The position numbers were made by a program, and so were the translations under genes. From positions 1-64,000 of the forward strand of contig JAYMTF010000032.1 of the NCBI GenBank assembly GCA_036897485.1: a stretch of DNA of 64,000 nt, in the 5' to 3' direction. This DNA is from Pelargonium nanum. Lineage: Eukaryota > Streptophyta > Magnoliopsida > Geraniales > Geraniaceae. A model generated the notes under the pieces. It was given only the letters and a program-made list of their open reading frames with translations. It ran no database searches and was not told the origin of the DNA. Of this stretch, positions 22,801 to 34,800 are shown in pieces. Numbering within the stretch: position 1 is the first letter of the stretch; the number at the start of each line of letters is the position of its first letter.

Positions 22801-24455
22801 TCCTTTGTATAGTACAAAATGTCAATAGGACTTTACCAACAAGGCTATTTTAAAGTCATCACCCTCATTCTCATGCATTATAGTATTATAAATGATATTA
22901 TATTAGTTATTCGATTTTAAACAATTATAATATTATTTATGTCAAGTTCGATACTTGTACACTTTTAAAATATCTTTCACTCATATTTTTACTGAATAAT
23001 TTACATTCTCAAAGTTATTTTCAAACGGTTATTAAATTATTCACTCCATTAAAAAAAAACTCGTTTAACTTCTTTTTATTTTTTTTACTCTCGTCGACTT
23101 TTAGATATTTATGTTATTGTCCATCAAATCATAGAATAAAAAAACTAATGCATTCCCAATAATTAACAAATGATGGGTTTGCTACTTTTCTAAGTCATGT
23201 TACCAAATACACTATAAAATGACTCATACTACCCCTATAAAGAAACTTGCCTCACCTCCAAAATCAAAGGTTGACAAAGATAGCAATGGAATCCAAATAA
23301 TTAATCAATAAGAACTCTCTTTTGATAATAGTAATAAAGAAACACATGTATTTATATATAAATTTAAGTGTTAGGTAAAGAGTGATTAGTTTAATTAAAG
23401 TGTGTGTTGTAGGTGTAGCTGTATTTGCTGTATGAGAAGGAAAGAGCCAAAAGCTTGAGTGTTGTCTATAGAGACAATGTCCAAGCAAAATGGCCAGCTC
23501 TTGCTCTCATTGGTGGCTTGGACTTGTTGTTTTTGGAGCCTTGTGGATGCTTGATTGGGACCCATATGTATCATCTATGCATACATATATGTATATAGAT
23601 ATACACCACTTTCATATGCAAAAATCTTAGTGATGTGTGAATCATAGGTTGATGGTATAGGTTGGGCACTATCTATATGGGATAGGCTGACAATAGGGCC
23701 CATAAGTTTGTGAGTACATGGAGGAAACTAGGAGTAGAGTTGGAATTGGTTATAGTAGGATCATCGGTTCGATGAGTTTGACCAGATCGTTTTGCTACCT
23801 GACGTTCAAAATAGTGTATGATTTTGACTGATTTTTGCTAATTCTGGTCAAGTTTGACTTAAATTTTGAATTGTTCATAAATTAGACCAGTCTACCGACT
23901 GAGTCTAAGTGAGATTAAAAGAACCAATATGAACGGTAGTTTTGACGGGTTTTCAGTAATTTTGCTCAAATTTTATCATTCTGTTTGAATTGTTTTAAAA
24001 TCAAATCAGTCCGTCGATCGTATCTTGATACCTATGTAACCTTGTGACTTTAAGGATGCTTAGTTGGGACCCTTACCTATACACACACCACTTTCATATG
24101 CTAAAATCTTAGTCATGTGTGAATCATAGGTTGGGCACTATCTACATGGATAGACTGACAATAGGGTCCATAAAATTAAATCAAGTTTTGGTCAAATTTT
24201 TATCCTTCCCTTTTGGGGAAGAAATCTAAACTAGTATTTGTCAAAACTTAAAAAAATACAAATTTTCTAAAATTGGGCTTTTGTTTGAGCTATGGAAATT
24301 GGACTTTTGTTTGAGCTATGGGTAGAGGGTTAGGTTTTGTAACCCCAAGCCCAATTTGTGTTTCTAGTTTATGGGCTTTAGATGGGTAAAGGATTGGGCC
24401 TAGTTTATGGGCTTTCTGAAGCCCAAAAATGGAGTAATGAAGAAAAAGAAAATCC
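19889..24455. other. Intergenic region, 4.6 kb
   Basis: No supported protein gene. It contains the GA-rich leader side of the nuclease gene, an old CACGACAC-rich repeat (about 20560-20950), very AT-rich DNA to 23250, a spaced direct duplication (23545-23710 and 24054-24172), and GGCCCA/TGGGCC words at 24275-24425. Confidence 0.5.
23545..24172. repeat. Spaced direct duplication
   Basis: The run CACCACTTTCATATGC, followed by AAAATCTTAG and GTGTGAATCATAGGTT, then GGGCACTATCTA and CTGACAATAGGG, occurs at 23605-23702 and again at 24086-24169, with scattered differences and a small deletion. The copies are about 480 bp apart. No coding content is seen. Confidence 0.8.
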
Positions 24456-24537
24456 CGTCGACAGCAGGGTTCGAACCTGCGCGGGCGAAGCCCAACAGAT
24501 TTCAAGTCTGTCTCCTTAACCACTCGGACATATCGAC
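24456..24537 (-). tRNA. tRNA-Ser (anticodon UGA)
   Basis: Reverse strand, 82 nt: 5' GTCGATA pairs with 3' TGTCGAC plus discriminator G. The D arm has TCCGAGTGGTTAAGGAGA, the anticodon stem is CAGAC/GTCTG-type with loop TTGAAAT reading anticodon TGA, there is a long class II variable arm (TTGGGCTTCGCCC), and T arm GCAGGTTCGAACCCTGC is intact. A TTTTCTTTTTC run directly downstream serves as Pol III terminator. All features are those of a functional nuclear plant tRNA-Ser. Confidence 0.96.
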
Positions 24538-25516
24538 TTCTTGCTTGAGTCTCTATTTTTATTATATATAAACATAATTATGGTTTAATTTTAAAAATGT
24601 GCTGGATCATATAATACGCGGTCAACCTTCAACACGACACAAACATGATACGCGCCAATTGTCATTTGTAGCTGAAAAGGGCATCCAAACCAAAACAAGC
24701 TCGGGTTTGCTTTTAGTTGCGGGCTTCAAAACTCGGGTCTAGATTCCGCAAACAAAATGTGAAGGTTTGACAGACTAGACTGAATTTTTCTTAGGATAGA
24801 TTTGAATTGACCCGAATATGATTAGGTATATTTATGCAAAGGGTTGCAAATTTTGGTGATTTCATATTGAATTTCAGGTTTTACAAGTAAAATATGTGAA
24901 TCTGTCCAGTTGATTAAAAAATGGTCTAGTACACAAATTATGTTATTCGACCAGTAGTCTTAAAACCTGTACTCCTATTTGAGTCGGATCTGAATTAGGT
25001 TTTCTCACCCCAAATTTATATTTTTTCAACTCGAATTTCGAACATTGAGCATTATTCATGACGTATTCACGTGTGAATTCAATTTTTTTTTTTTTTCTAA
25101 ATCATGAGGTTCCTGAGCGGGACCGCATACTCGCGGTTGACACCTTTAAGCCGTTCTACCACGCCCAAACTAATCCTCATTCAAGCTGGGTAGGAACACA
25201 AGGACGGCATAGCTCTATCTACCAAGTTTTAACGCAGATGCATTCCGTGAGACGAGTTCTCGTGTGAATTCAATTGTGAACACAATGAAGATAAGTAAAG
25301 CATAAACTAGGGACTAACATGCAATTCACACACTTTTTTATAAACCCCATTAGATACAAATAATTACAATAGAACACCACAAAACCTTGACAATAACACA
25401 CATTAGCACAAGCTAGCTACTGTTGAAATCAACAGAATCTACCATTTTTGCAGCGAAATCGGAGATAGTGACAACAGACTGAACAGAGAATCAGAGAAGA
25501 GAGCGAGAAGGGCGTG
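24538..25516. other. Intergenic region upstream of MBD gene
   Basis: Begins with the 5' flank of the tRNA, followed by an end fragment of a CACGACAC-rich hAT-like element (24610-24675, ending in CCAATTGTCA). A poly(A)-tailed retroposon lies at 25085-25260. The MBD promoter and leader should lie between 25276 and 25516; no clear TATA box was picked out. Confidence 0.5.
25085..25260 (-). mobile_element. SINE-like retroposon with poly(A) tail and 15-bp target duplication
   Basis: Flanked by identical 15-bp repeats CGTGTGAATTCAATT at 25070-25084 and 25261-25275. The left border is a T tract (about 14 T), so the element is inserted on the reverse strand with a poly(A) tail. The body of about 160 bp is GC-richer than its surroundings and I could not find clear tRNA A and B boxes. 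The perfect duplication means the insertion is recent. Confidence 0.78.
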
Positions 25517-28030
25517 ATGGCTATGGACGGTCAAGAATCCACACCGAAATCGGCGTCGAAGGTATGAGACGGAACCAAATTTTGATTGATTCGTGAGATT
25601 CGCTGTAACCGGTTATTCTTAGGGTTTGGGAGGTTCTGAGGAAAATTGATGACCGTTTCGTTTTTCTTTTTCTTCTGGAACTACTTGTAGTTGTAGGTGT
25701 TTAGTGAGTGATGGTCAAAATGATGTGTTAGTGACCTAGCTGTTCTGTTTGGTTGTCGAGAAAATGCGGGAAAATCTGAGCTCAGTTCGTTTTATTTCGG
25801 AAAACCCAGTTTGCGGGTGGCCTAGAAAACTGTTTAGATAGATAAAGTTTTGATTTTTCTTGGCAACCAAACAGTAGCTAAGAGTTAAGTGTTAATGATT
25901 TAGCTGTTCCGTTTGGTTGCCGAGAAAATGCGGGAAAATCTGAGCTCGTTTCATTTGGGAAAACTCACTCAGTGGGTGATAGACAAAGTTTTTATTTTTC
26001 TCGACAACCAAACAGCAGCTAAGAGTTAAAATAGTATTGCTTCAGCTTATATCTATCGTAATTGTTGCTGCACTAGAGCTGTAATTTTTTTTGCCCAATT
26101 GATTGCGCTGATTGGACTTGGAGAACATGTACTTTGCCTATTTTTCATTTTCGGCAAGAATCAATGTATGTTTTGCATGTGAGGATAATATGCATATAAA
26201 GCTAATATGTTCTGGGTTTAAAGACAATAATTGGGTTTTAAGTTTTTTGCTTTGAGGATGGACTTTGAATCCTATGAAGTTCAAAACAAATTGAAAGTTC
26301 CATGTACTCAATACGTATGCTGTGGGGTTTGTTAGGTTTGAGATTTTGTCTATAACGAGAGTGATTATATCTACCGATTTTGTTTCTATAGAGGAAGAGT
26401 ATTAGTATACTATAGCCTGTAGGTACACTGTACACAAGTCACGCCAAAAACGTAGAGGTATCTTTTCTCTAGGCATCTTTGTATTAGATGTGCGGTAATC
26501 ACCATTCCAAAATGAATATGTATATACTCCATTCGTTCTAAAATGAGTGTCCACTTTCCTTTTCAGTTGACTAGTTATGCATCAAATACTAACAATACCT
26601 TTAAAATAAGTTAGATCAAGGGGGCATAAAGGTAACTAACTTATCCTCAATTTCTACAAAAGCGGACACTCATTTTGGGATGGACGGAGTAATATATTAT
26701 GTTGCAGTTGCTACTCAATACAAAAGCTCCTTCATAAAATGGAAGCATGTTCTTGGTTAGGTCAATCCAACGAGCTCGGTCTAGTATGTTCTTAGTTATA
26801 TGGCTCAGATTTGTCATCAATGGTTCCTAACTAATATAGGTTCACTTATGATAGTATTGCTAATCTTTACCTTTCAGATAAAGCTACCTTCTTTTTTTTT
26901 TTTTGTTGAGCTACACAACAGGGGGATAGCTCTCTCCTTTTAACCTAAACCCCACCCCACCCGACGCAATGGGATTTGAACCCACGACCTCCTACGTGGA
27001 GATGTGTGTCTTGACCATTGCGCCACCCCTAGGGGGCAAAAAAGCTACTTCTTCACTATGGTGATTCCGGACACCCTATGCCAACTAATTCTTAGTATGC
27101 ATTTCTTCAATTTTTTAAGGACCGCTGCAACGTTGAGTTTTATATAAATGGTATGCCTACTCTTGGATAAACTATGGAATGTGCTCCACAGTTGCATCCT
27201 ACTATAACAAAGCAAGTAATTAGATGGAAAATTTCCCGAGCTTATGATTTCATCTTCCTATGTTATCATCTTATGCATGGTTGCCTTTTTGGAACTAAAA
27301 TATTTTATTCTATCGAGTAAATATTATTATAATTTTGGAAAGAAGAAACGAAACAAAGTATTATTTTCTTCAGTGGTTGTTGAGTCTGATATTGCTACAT
27401 AGCATTTTATGAATTTATGAAGTATAATGTAGAATTGCAGTTTTTCTAGCATTTTTCCTTATATTGTTATTTACATGATTGATCTAAAGTTTTAAGTATG
27501 GATTCGTAACTGCTTTTGGATTCACATCGCAGGCATCACGTGGTCTGGTTGACATGTTTGCCATTCAATGTGTGAAATGCTTGAAGTGGAGGGTGATTCC
27601 GACACAAGAAGAATACGAAGACATCAGAAGTAAATTCATGCAGGAAAAATTCTCTTGCGACAAAAGACCTAACGTTTCTTGTGATGATCCCGCCGACATC
27701 GAATACGACACCACTCGCACTTGGGTCATTGACAAGCCTAACATCCCGAAGACTCCTGTGGGTTTCAAGAGAAGCATGATACTCCGAAAAGATTTCTCCA
27801 AATTCGACGCTTACTACATCACACCAAATGGGAAGAGGCTGAAATCTCGTCCGGAGGTTGCATCGTATCTTGAAGCAAACCCGGGGTGCAAAGATATCTC
27901 GATCTCAGACTTCAACTTTTCAACCCCGAAGATAATGGAGGACACGATTCCAGAGTTTGTTGTGAGAAAGTGTCTTTCTAGTGGTACTGCCATTGGTAAG
28001 AGATCTAGAATGTCAGCTGATGATGCTTGA
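25517..28030 (+). CDS. CW zinc finger and methyl-CpG-binding domain protein (MBD4/MBD2-like), two exons
   Basis: Exon 1 is 25517-25561 (15 codons) and exon 2 is 27533-28030, giving 180 aa. The CW-type zinc finger has cysteines at 28, 31, 57 and 65 with the signature KCLKWRVIP; CW fingers can bind histone H3 tails. An MBD follows at about residues 78-135 (WVIDKPN...PVGFKRS...FDAYYITPNGKRLKSRPEV). The order CW then MBD, and the short length, match Arabidopsis MBD4 and its sisters MBD1/MBD2, nuclear chromatin proteins; not every plant MBD binds methyl-CpG, so binding is not assured. Intron 1 (1.97 kb) carries foldback repeats, a Stowaway MITE and a SINE. The gene is convergent with PIEZO. Confidence 0.9.
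25736..26024. repeat. Tandem pair of foldback (MITE-like) units
   Basis: Two units 164 bp apart, each beginning TAGCTGTTCYGTTTGGTTG and ending in the complement-like CAACCAAACAGYAGCTA, so each can fold back on itself. They share GAGAAAATGCGGGAAAATC. They lie in the MBD intron and may be a duplicated MITE. Confidence 0.75.
26527..26689. mobile_element. Stowaway MITE (Tc1/mariner type)
   Basis: A 163-bp element flanked by TA (26525-26526 and 26690-26691). Ends CTCCATTCGTTCTAAAATGA and the complement of TCATTTTGGGATGGACGGAG are typical Stowaway ends, continuing into GTGTCC/GGACAC. It lies in the MBD intron. Confidence 0.9.
26892..27030 (-). mobile_element. tRNA-derived SINE (Au-like)
   Basis: Read on the reverse strand, it starts AGGGGTGGCGCAATGGTCAAG (A-box-like) and has GTGGGTTCAAATCCCATTG (B box), then a G-rich GGGTGGGGTGGGGTTTAGG stretch and a poly(A) tail (T tract at 26892-26904). 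Flanks AAAGCTACCTTC (26880-26891) and AAAGCTACTTC (27041-27051) are a target duplication. It resembles the plant Au SINE group. Confidence 0.88.
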
Positions 28031-28885
28031 ACCTTAGCTCGCGAATGTTTGGTACTTTTTCGCGCACACAAATTCTAGGGCTCCGCTTTTAACACTTGGG
28101 ATTTTGGGCTGTAGACTGTGAATCCAAGTTGTTTAGTTTTATTTGAGGATCTTGCATGTATCATCTTGGTATGTGCACTATGGATAATGTTTGTATATTT
28201 GTTCTTCACATATCCATATTTTCTTCTCCTTTTGGTGTATGCTTCAAGGTTTCTTTAAGCCTTTCATGTTGTGTAGTAAAATGGATGAATTGTTACTGAT
28301 TGGGATGATTTCATTGAATCCAAACAAGGTTAGTTGATTCAAGTAGAGTTGGCAATTTGAACCCGAACCTGCAGATACCCAACACCCGACCATATTTTCG
28401 AGTTGGGTTCATCATGTAAAATTTTGGGTTGGGTTAACCCGCAAAATTCATTGTATTTTATGCCTAAATCCCAAAAATCGACATGACCCAATCAAACCTG
28501 GCCAACTCGAAACCCCTTTAGGGTGGGGTTACCAAACCGGTTTAATCTCCTGTTCGGTTTATAAAACAATGTGCCCAAATATAACTCAAATGACCATCTT
28601 GGTCAAATCAATAAGCACTTCAGCATATATTTTTCCTAACAAGCCCAAAAGGAAAAAAAGACATGGGCAAATTTTGAATCTATATACAATGTGGTACTTA
28701 TCCTTTGTTTCTTGGGTTGCAAGTCATCATCTTAAACTAAGACTGTACAGCCCCAACCTGAGAGACATATATATACACACTGGGACCAAACTATCAACCA
28801 AAAATCAGTGTTCTCTAAACAGCTACATTGTATCCTCTAAACTACAACCATAACCGATGGTTTGCAGCATCTAGCCTTGGGAGCC
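28031..28885. other. Convergent intergenic region MBD/PIEZO
   Basis: Holds the MBD 3' UTR on the left and the PIEZO 3' UTR on the right. In the middle, TAGAGTTGGCAATTTGAACCC (from 28344) opens a decayed CCCGACCC-type hAT-like element whose right end (about 28505) is poorly kept. No gene is supported. Confidence 0.55.
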
Positions 28886-31800
28886 CTAGTCGTTTTTGGT
28901 GTACTCAAGCAGCATATGCGGTGACCGGTAAATCTTCACCAACGTCCAGTAAAGAACCTCTTCGACGCCAAGCTCGCCCTCTGCTCTTGCAGCGTATATG
29001 TCCTCGCAAATGGCTATCAACCTACATTGAAACCAAAGAGTGTGTTAGTGTCAAGTGCATGGGGCTGTTGCGAGGCTTTCGCTATGTGGGGGTTTGGTGA
29101 GGGTCGTTCATGCACGCGAACTGTTTTCGCGAGTCGAACCCGAGACCAGATCACAAGGCTTTTTACCTTACCATAGCTCTAAGCCTCAAACTCAAACCTA
29201 GAGCTAGCAATTTGTGCGTGCATGTCGTGTTGAAGATTGACTCTGTGTGTGTGTCAGAGAGAGAGAGAGAGAGATTGTATTTCACATTTCTCTCAACAAA
29301 ACATCTTTCTTTCAATAACTAGAGCATGAGATCAATGAACAGAACAAGAGTAGCAGTACCTGTCACAGGAGGGGAGGTTCTCGTAGGGTATTCTCATTCT
29401 CAAGTCGGCGCATTGAAGTCTTATAAAACGGCCAACTGCAAGCACAAAGGTAATGTAGAGACCCCATATGCTGAACTTGCTAAGAGTGTCACCAAGAATA
29501 CCTTCTGAAGAATTATCTTACTATTAATATCATCGTTGAAAAAATTCACAAGATCGTAACTTTGCATTGTGCATAGAGAAAACTCGATGTTTCTGAAAAC
29601 TTACGTGGCGGGGTTTCCTCGGATATTATGATGGCCATGGGTCCTGTCAAACCTCCACATCCTCGAACCTCTGACGAGTTGATGTCATGGAAAGACCACC
29701 ACTGGAAGTCAGCACGATTCATGACAAGATCTGCGCTTACTGCATATACCTATAAAAATAAATTCATATTTAGGATAAATAACGATTCTGAGGCTAATAA
29801 CACATCAAAGATAGGAGTGTTCAAGCCCGAAGAGAGCAAAACGAGTCGAGCTATATTCAAGCAAGCTATAATTCATTAATCGAGCTAGTAAGGGTCTTTT
29901 ATATACACAACCTTCCCTTGCTTTTGCGGAGAGGTTGTTGCTTTGACTTAAACACGTGAACTCAAAGTCACAAGACAACAATTTAACTGTTGGGCCAAGA
30001 GTCACCCTCATGTTATCTCAAGATGAAACATACTAACTCCGTTTTTAAACAAGTGTCATTTTAGAAGTGTTGAATTCGACTAACATAACAAGAAGGAAAA
30101 AACATTGTTCCAAAATAAGAGTCATTTTACAATTTCAATGTAGAAATGCACCATACTTTCCAATTATACCCTTTCTCGTTCCCACATTAGTAAATAAGTA
30201 CTATCAGTATATTTTTCCAACAAGGAGAGGAATAATTAGGAGTGAGAGAGTTTTATTAGAGTATACAAACAAGTAAACTAGGTTAGTTAGGTCATTTTAC
30301 ACAATTTTTTAATCCGTGAGAATAACCTTAAAACGACACCTATTCACAAAACGGAGGTACTATATATTTCCACACACACACACACACACACACATAGAGA
30401 GAGAGAGAGATTTGGAATACTATTCAAATTAAGTACAATGTACCTCTTGCTCCAAAGGTCTGACATCACCAGAACCGGTCACGCGAAAGAATTTCGGATA
30501 AATATTGTGTAACCTAAAGCTGTCCATGGAACCATTAAGCACTTTCTGGACATCTGATTGTCTAGGGAGATCTTGACGATCAACACTTCTTTCATATTTT
30601 ACGAGTTCCTTGCCTTTTGGTCTGTCCCTGGCAAGTACCCAAGTAAGTGTAATATCCATGTCTCTATCTGTATCCAATGACCGAATGAATCTACTTTGAA
30701 CCACACTCGGAACAAGCCATAAAACACTCGCATCAGCTTGACAGCAAACCAATTGAATATCATCTGTGTTGTACGAATCTAAATATCCGTGAGGATCAAG
30801 ATGCACGTCGGTGCTAAGATTATCCCATTGAATCTTTTCACATAGAGTGGTGGAATACAAGGTCAGTCTTCCTCCTATTGTCTTTATATCTATCTGAACA
30901 CTCGCATCTTTAATAGGGTTTGCAATATTTGTCGGGTTACCACTGCTGTACATCTGCGATAAGATAAAAGGATACAATAACATGAAACCCATCCTTGCCT
31001 GATTAATTAAGGAACAAAAACTTAAAAGAGAGAAAATGTGCACTTCTGAACTTCAAGGTCAAACCTATAATGGTGTTTCATTAGCTTCTCAAAAACAGAA
31101 TATAGGCACCAGATTTTAAATATACCAGTTTCGATAAAAATGTTTGTAATCAGTAAATCACATGATGTGTTCGTGTATGTACAATTACTTGGTCAAACCA
31201 ACTTCTCGTTTCTCAACTTATAATCACCAAAATGAGAAGTTGAGGGTGCCCAACTTAACATTTCTGCTTATTATCAGATTATAATCAGTTTTTTTTTTCT
31301 TCGGATTTTTAGAAACAGTTCAGTGATTATAAGCTAATTTGACTAGTATATAAGCTAATACAAGCACTCACTAAGTCACTTTCAGTATTGAAGATCTTCG
31401 CTAGCGAACTAAGCATATAATTTCATGAAGCAAATAAGAGATTCTGGTTTCAAGTTCTTTACCAGCATGGGAGCCCAAATAACACAAATTAGTATGAAGA
31501 ACAGACAAATCCCGTTGCAGCATTTGGTCACTTTAGTTTGCTTCTCTCCTTGTTTATGCGTAGCTCTGTTGAGGACCGCATCACATTTAACGAGGTACAA
31601 ACTTGCATTTATATCCTCCAGCTAATATAAGAAAGCCATATATCAGATTTAAAAAAACCCAAAAATGCCAAAATGTTATATGATGGCATGGCGTCATTTT
31701 ATCGTAGTTTTGAAAACATTGTAGTCAGCTGAAACTTACCTTCAGCCAATCATACATGGTCAAAGATGTGGTTGTGCATGACCAATCAAGTACACATCGT

Positions 31801-34800
31801 AATTCATAAAGGAATGGAAGAGCACGATAAAGTCTATATCCCAAGTAATTAATTCTTGAAACTTTACTCGTCAAAAATTGTCGATACAACGTGCTCTGAT
31901 GAGGAATCCCATATCGGATTTGTATAGCCTGCAGAGCAAGAGAAACCGACTTTGCAAGATATATAGCCCGGAGGGCTAGCCCTCCACTATGTTTACTTGA
32001 AGTGTCCATGTTCCAAGCATACTCCGTAACTGAATATGTGAAGAGGAAAAGGCTGAAGAGGTAAAAAATCACTTTCCCCGTGGCGAATGAACAAAGATAT
32101 AGTATGCGATCGAGCACAATCAAAAAGAAGATAATCTGCACGAATAAAACACTAATCAAGTAAAATATTAAGATTAAAGTATCATGAAGACCGAAAATTC
32201 TGGAGAGGACCAACTAAACTGAAAGCTTAAACTAATAGTTGATGGCCCAATTATAGTTTTATACTACTCTAACACGCCCCCTCATGTACAAACCCATTAT
32301 AGCTTTGCACGTGAACCCATGCACATGCCTTCTTGCCTTATGCTAGAATTTTAACATATTTTTAATAATCAGGATGGCGGCACGAATCGAATTTGTGACC
32401 TTTAGGTCAATTAGAATTTGATACATGTAGAGGGTTAGTTCAACTAAATGTTTAAACAAATAGTTAAAGACGCAATTATAATTTTATACAACTCTAACAT
32501 GCCCCTCGTGTGCAAACCTGTAATCACTTCCTCAACTAAAAACTTAAAAGTGATAGTTGAAGGCCCAAATATAGTTTTATACTACTCTAACACGTCTCTT
32601 CACGTCCAACCCTGTTGTTGATTTACATGTGGCCCACACCTGGCATTGTGCTAGAATTTTAACATCTTTTTCAATACTCAGGAGGTGACACCACTAGAAC
32701 TTAAGCTAATAGTTGAAGACCTAATTATAGTTTACACCACTCTAACACGCCCCCTCATGTGTAAGCCAGTTATTGCTATGCAAGTGGCCCATACACAATT
32801 TTTCTTCTTGCTTTGTGCGAGAGTTTGAACTTACAATCTAGGTGGCGGCACGACCCGAACAACTTCTGACCTCAAGTTCAATCAGACTCTGATATCTTGC
32901 AGATGACCAACTCAACTAAAAGCTTAAACGGATAGTTGAAGACCCAATTATAGTTTTATGCTACTCTAACATAAACCTTGAAATCCGAGACTAATAGTAT
33001 GGTTTTTCATATTTCATAATTCGGGAAACAAGTCCAATTAATACGAACGTGTTGATAATGTCGAACTCAAAATTCTGCAGTCTTTGGAAGCTGAACATAA
33101 TTTTTACTTTAACTATAGAGAGAAAGGAATAGTACTTACCATTAAGATAAATACAAACTCCTTCGGAAACTGATCTTCCAGCTGATACACATCAAGAAAC
33201 TCACTATTATTCTTTATGATAGATTGGTAGAACATGCCAACCAGAAAGAAAACGCTCAAATCAGCACCAAATATATAAGCGTATAGATCGACATCTCTTT
33301 TGCCTCCCCCGATCACTGAGAATATAGGGAACGGAAAACTGATTACTTCAAAAAATCCAGAGCACTGTGCTTTTAAAATTTCCTTTGCTACGTCTGCTGC
33401 TGGAGTCAATGATTCATACCATTCCGCGGAGGCACAATCTGTTAAGGGAGAGGAGTATACAACCTCCAAGACAACTAATGCCACATTAGGGTTTTCTCGG
33501 CTTCTTTCAATGCTTTGAACATGAACACTACTGGCAAAAGGGCAAAGATTCGGGTTTTTTTCCTTGCATCTTTCGACATGAACTAATCTCAGAATTTGGT
33601 TTATTCCAGATTCAATCCTCTCTGGCTGAATTCCATCTTCCGGCCACATGTGCACGTCCATAGACACCTGAACAAAGTAAGGCGGAGACTCGGCTCCATG
33701 TGTCAGTGATTTCCAGTACCTGAAGATTCTTCGGGTAATCAACTTTATCAAATTTATTGACAAATGTAGCATCTCCTGCGCCCTTTTGCTCCAACTATAG
33801 CTCACGGGAAGCTCTTTTCTGTGGAGAGCACTCCTCTTGCTGAAATTAAATTCAGTAGAAGACATCCATTCACCGTCTTTTGCAGTTATCGAGCTCTGTA
33901 TGAGAGTAAATAAGTAGACAAAGAAAAGAGGCAACGAACTAACAACAAATGATGACATGGTTTTATGGGCTGGAAATCCGAACTGACGAAGTAGGCTTGC
34001 ACCTGTATTCCATCCACAGTGCTGGATGATGATTTGGTACAAATATTCAACCAATATGTAAACCTCTGTGTAAATCAGCATTGTGATCCAAAAGATGTAA
34101 CTTGGGCCGGTATTTACACATATTGCATACATGAATAGAGCTGCGAGATATACCATTGAAAACAGGCTAAAGTTCCACAGAAACACGAGAACGAAGCAGC
34201 AATAACACACAACATCGTTGTTGGATCGCATCTGGGACCAAATGTGATGGAAGATCATCCCTATCTGCAAACTTGCAGCATCAATGCTCTTATCAGATTG
34301 TAGAGAAGTTGTGCGGTCCAAACGTAGATTTCTTCTCTTCTGGCTCTCCATCTCATCATATATGCCATCTTCAGTAGAATGCTCATTCAAATCAAGATCT
34401 TCTGGCGCAATGTTCAATAAGCTCACCAGGTTGCTAACAGCCTGGTTTCCAATAGACTGAACCTGCGAAACTCCATCACCTATCAGATGTACTGCTGATA
34501 TAAGCGGGCCATCCTTTGCTACCCCTAAAACTCTCTCTTTTTTCTCTGAATCAGTAAATGCATTATCAGCAACATCATCCTCTATTTCAGTAATTTCAAA
34601 CTGAAATGAATCTACCGATTGCTTCGTAGACCCAGCTGTTGATGGACTGCCTGTGTTTGCTACAGGAGATACAGAGTCGTCTCTTAAAATATGCTCCTGT
34701 TTCATGAAAATCTCTTCCTCTTTATCAACAGCCCCAACATCCCGATTTGAAGCAAAAGAATAGCTCCTCCTTCTCAAATCTTCAGCGTCAGGAGACGTAA

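Noticed and set aside
23479-23523. GTCCAAGC...GCTTGGAC possible hairpin
   Set aside because: Stem of only eight or nine pairs with a loop near 30 nt; too weak for a miRNA precursor.
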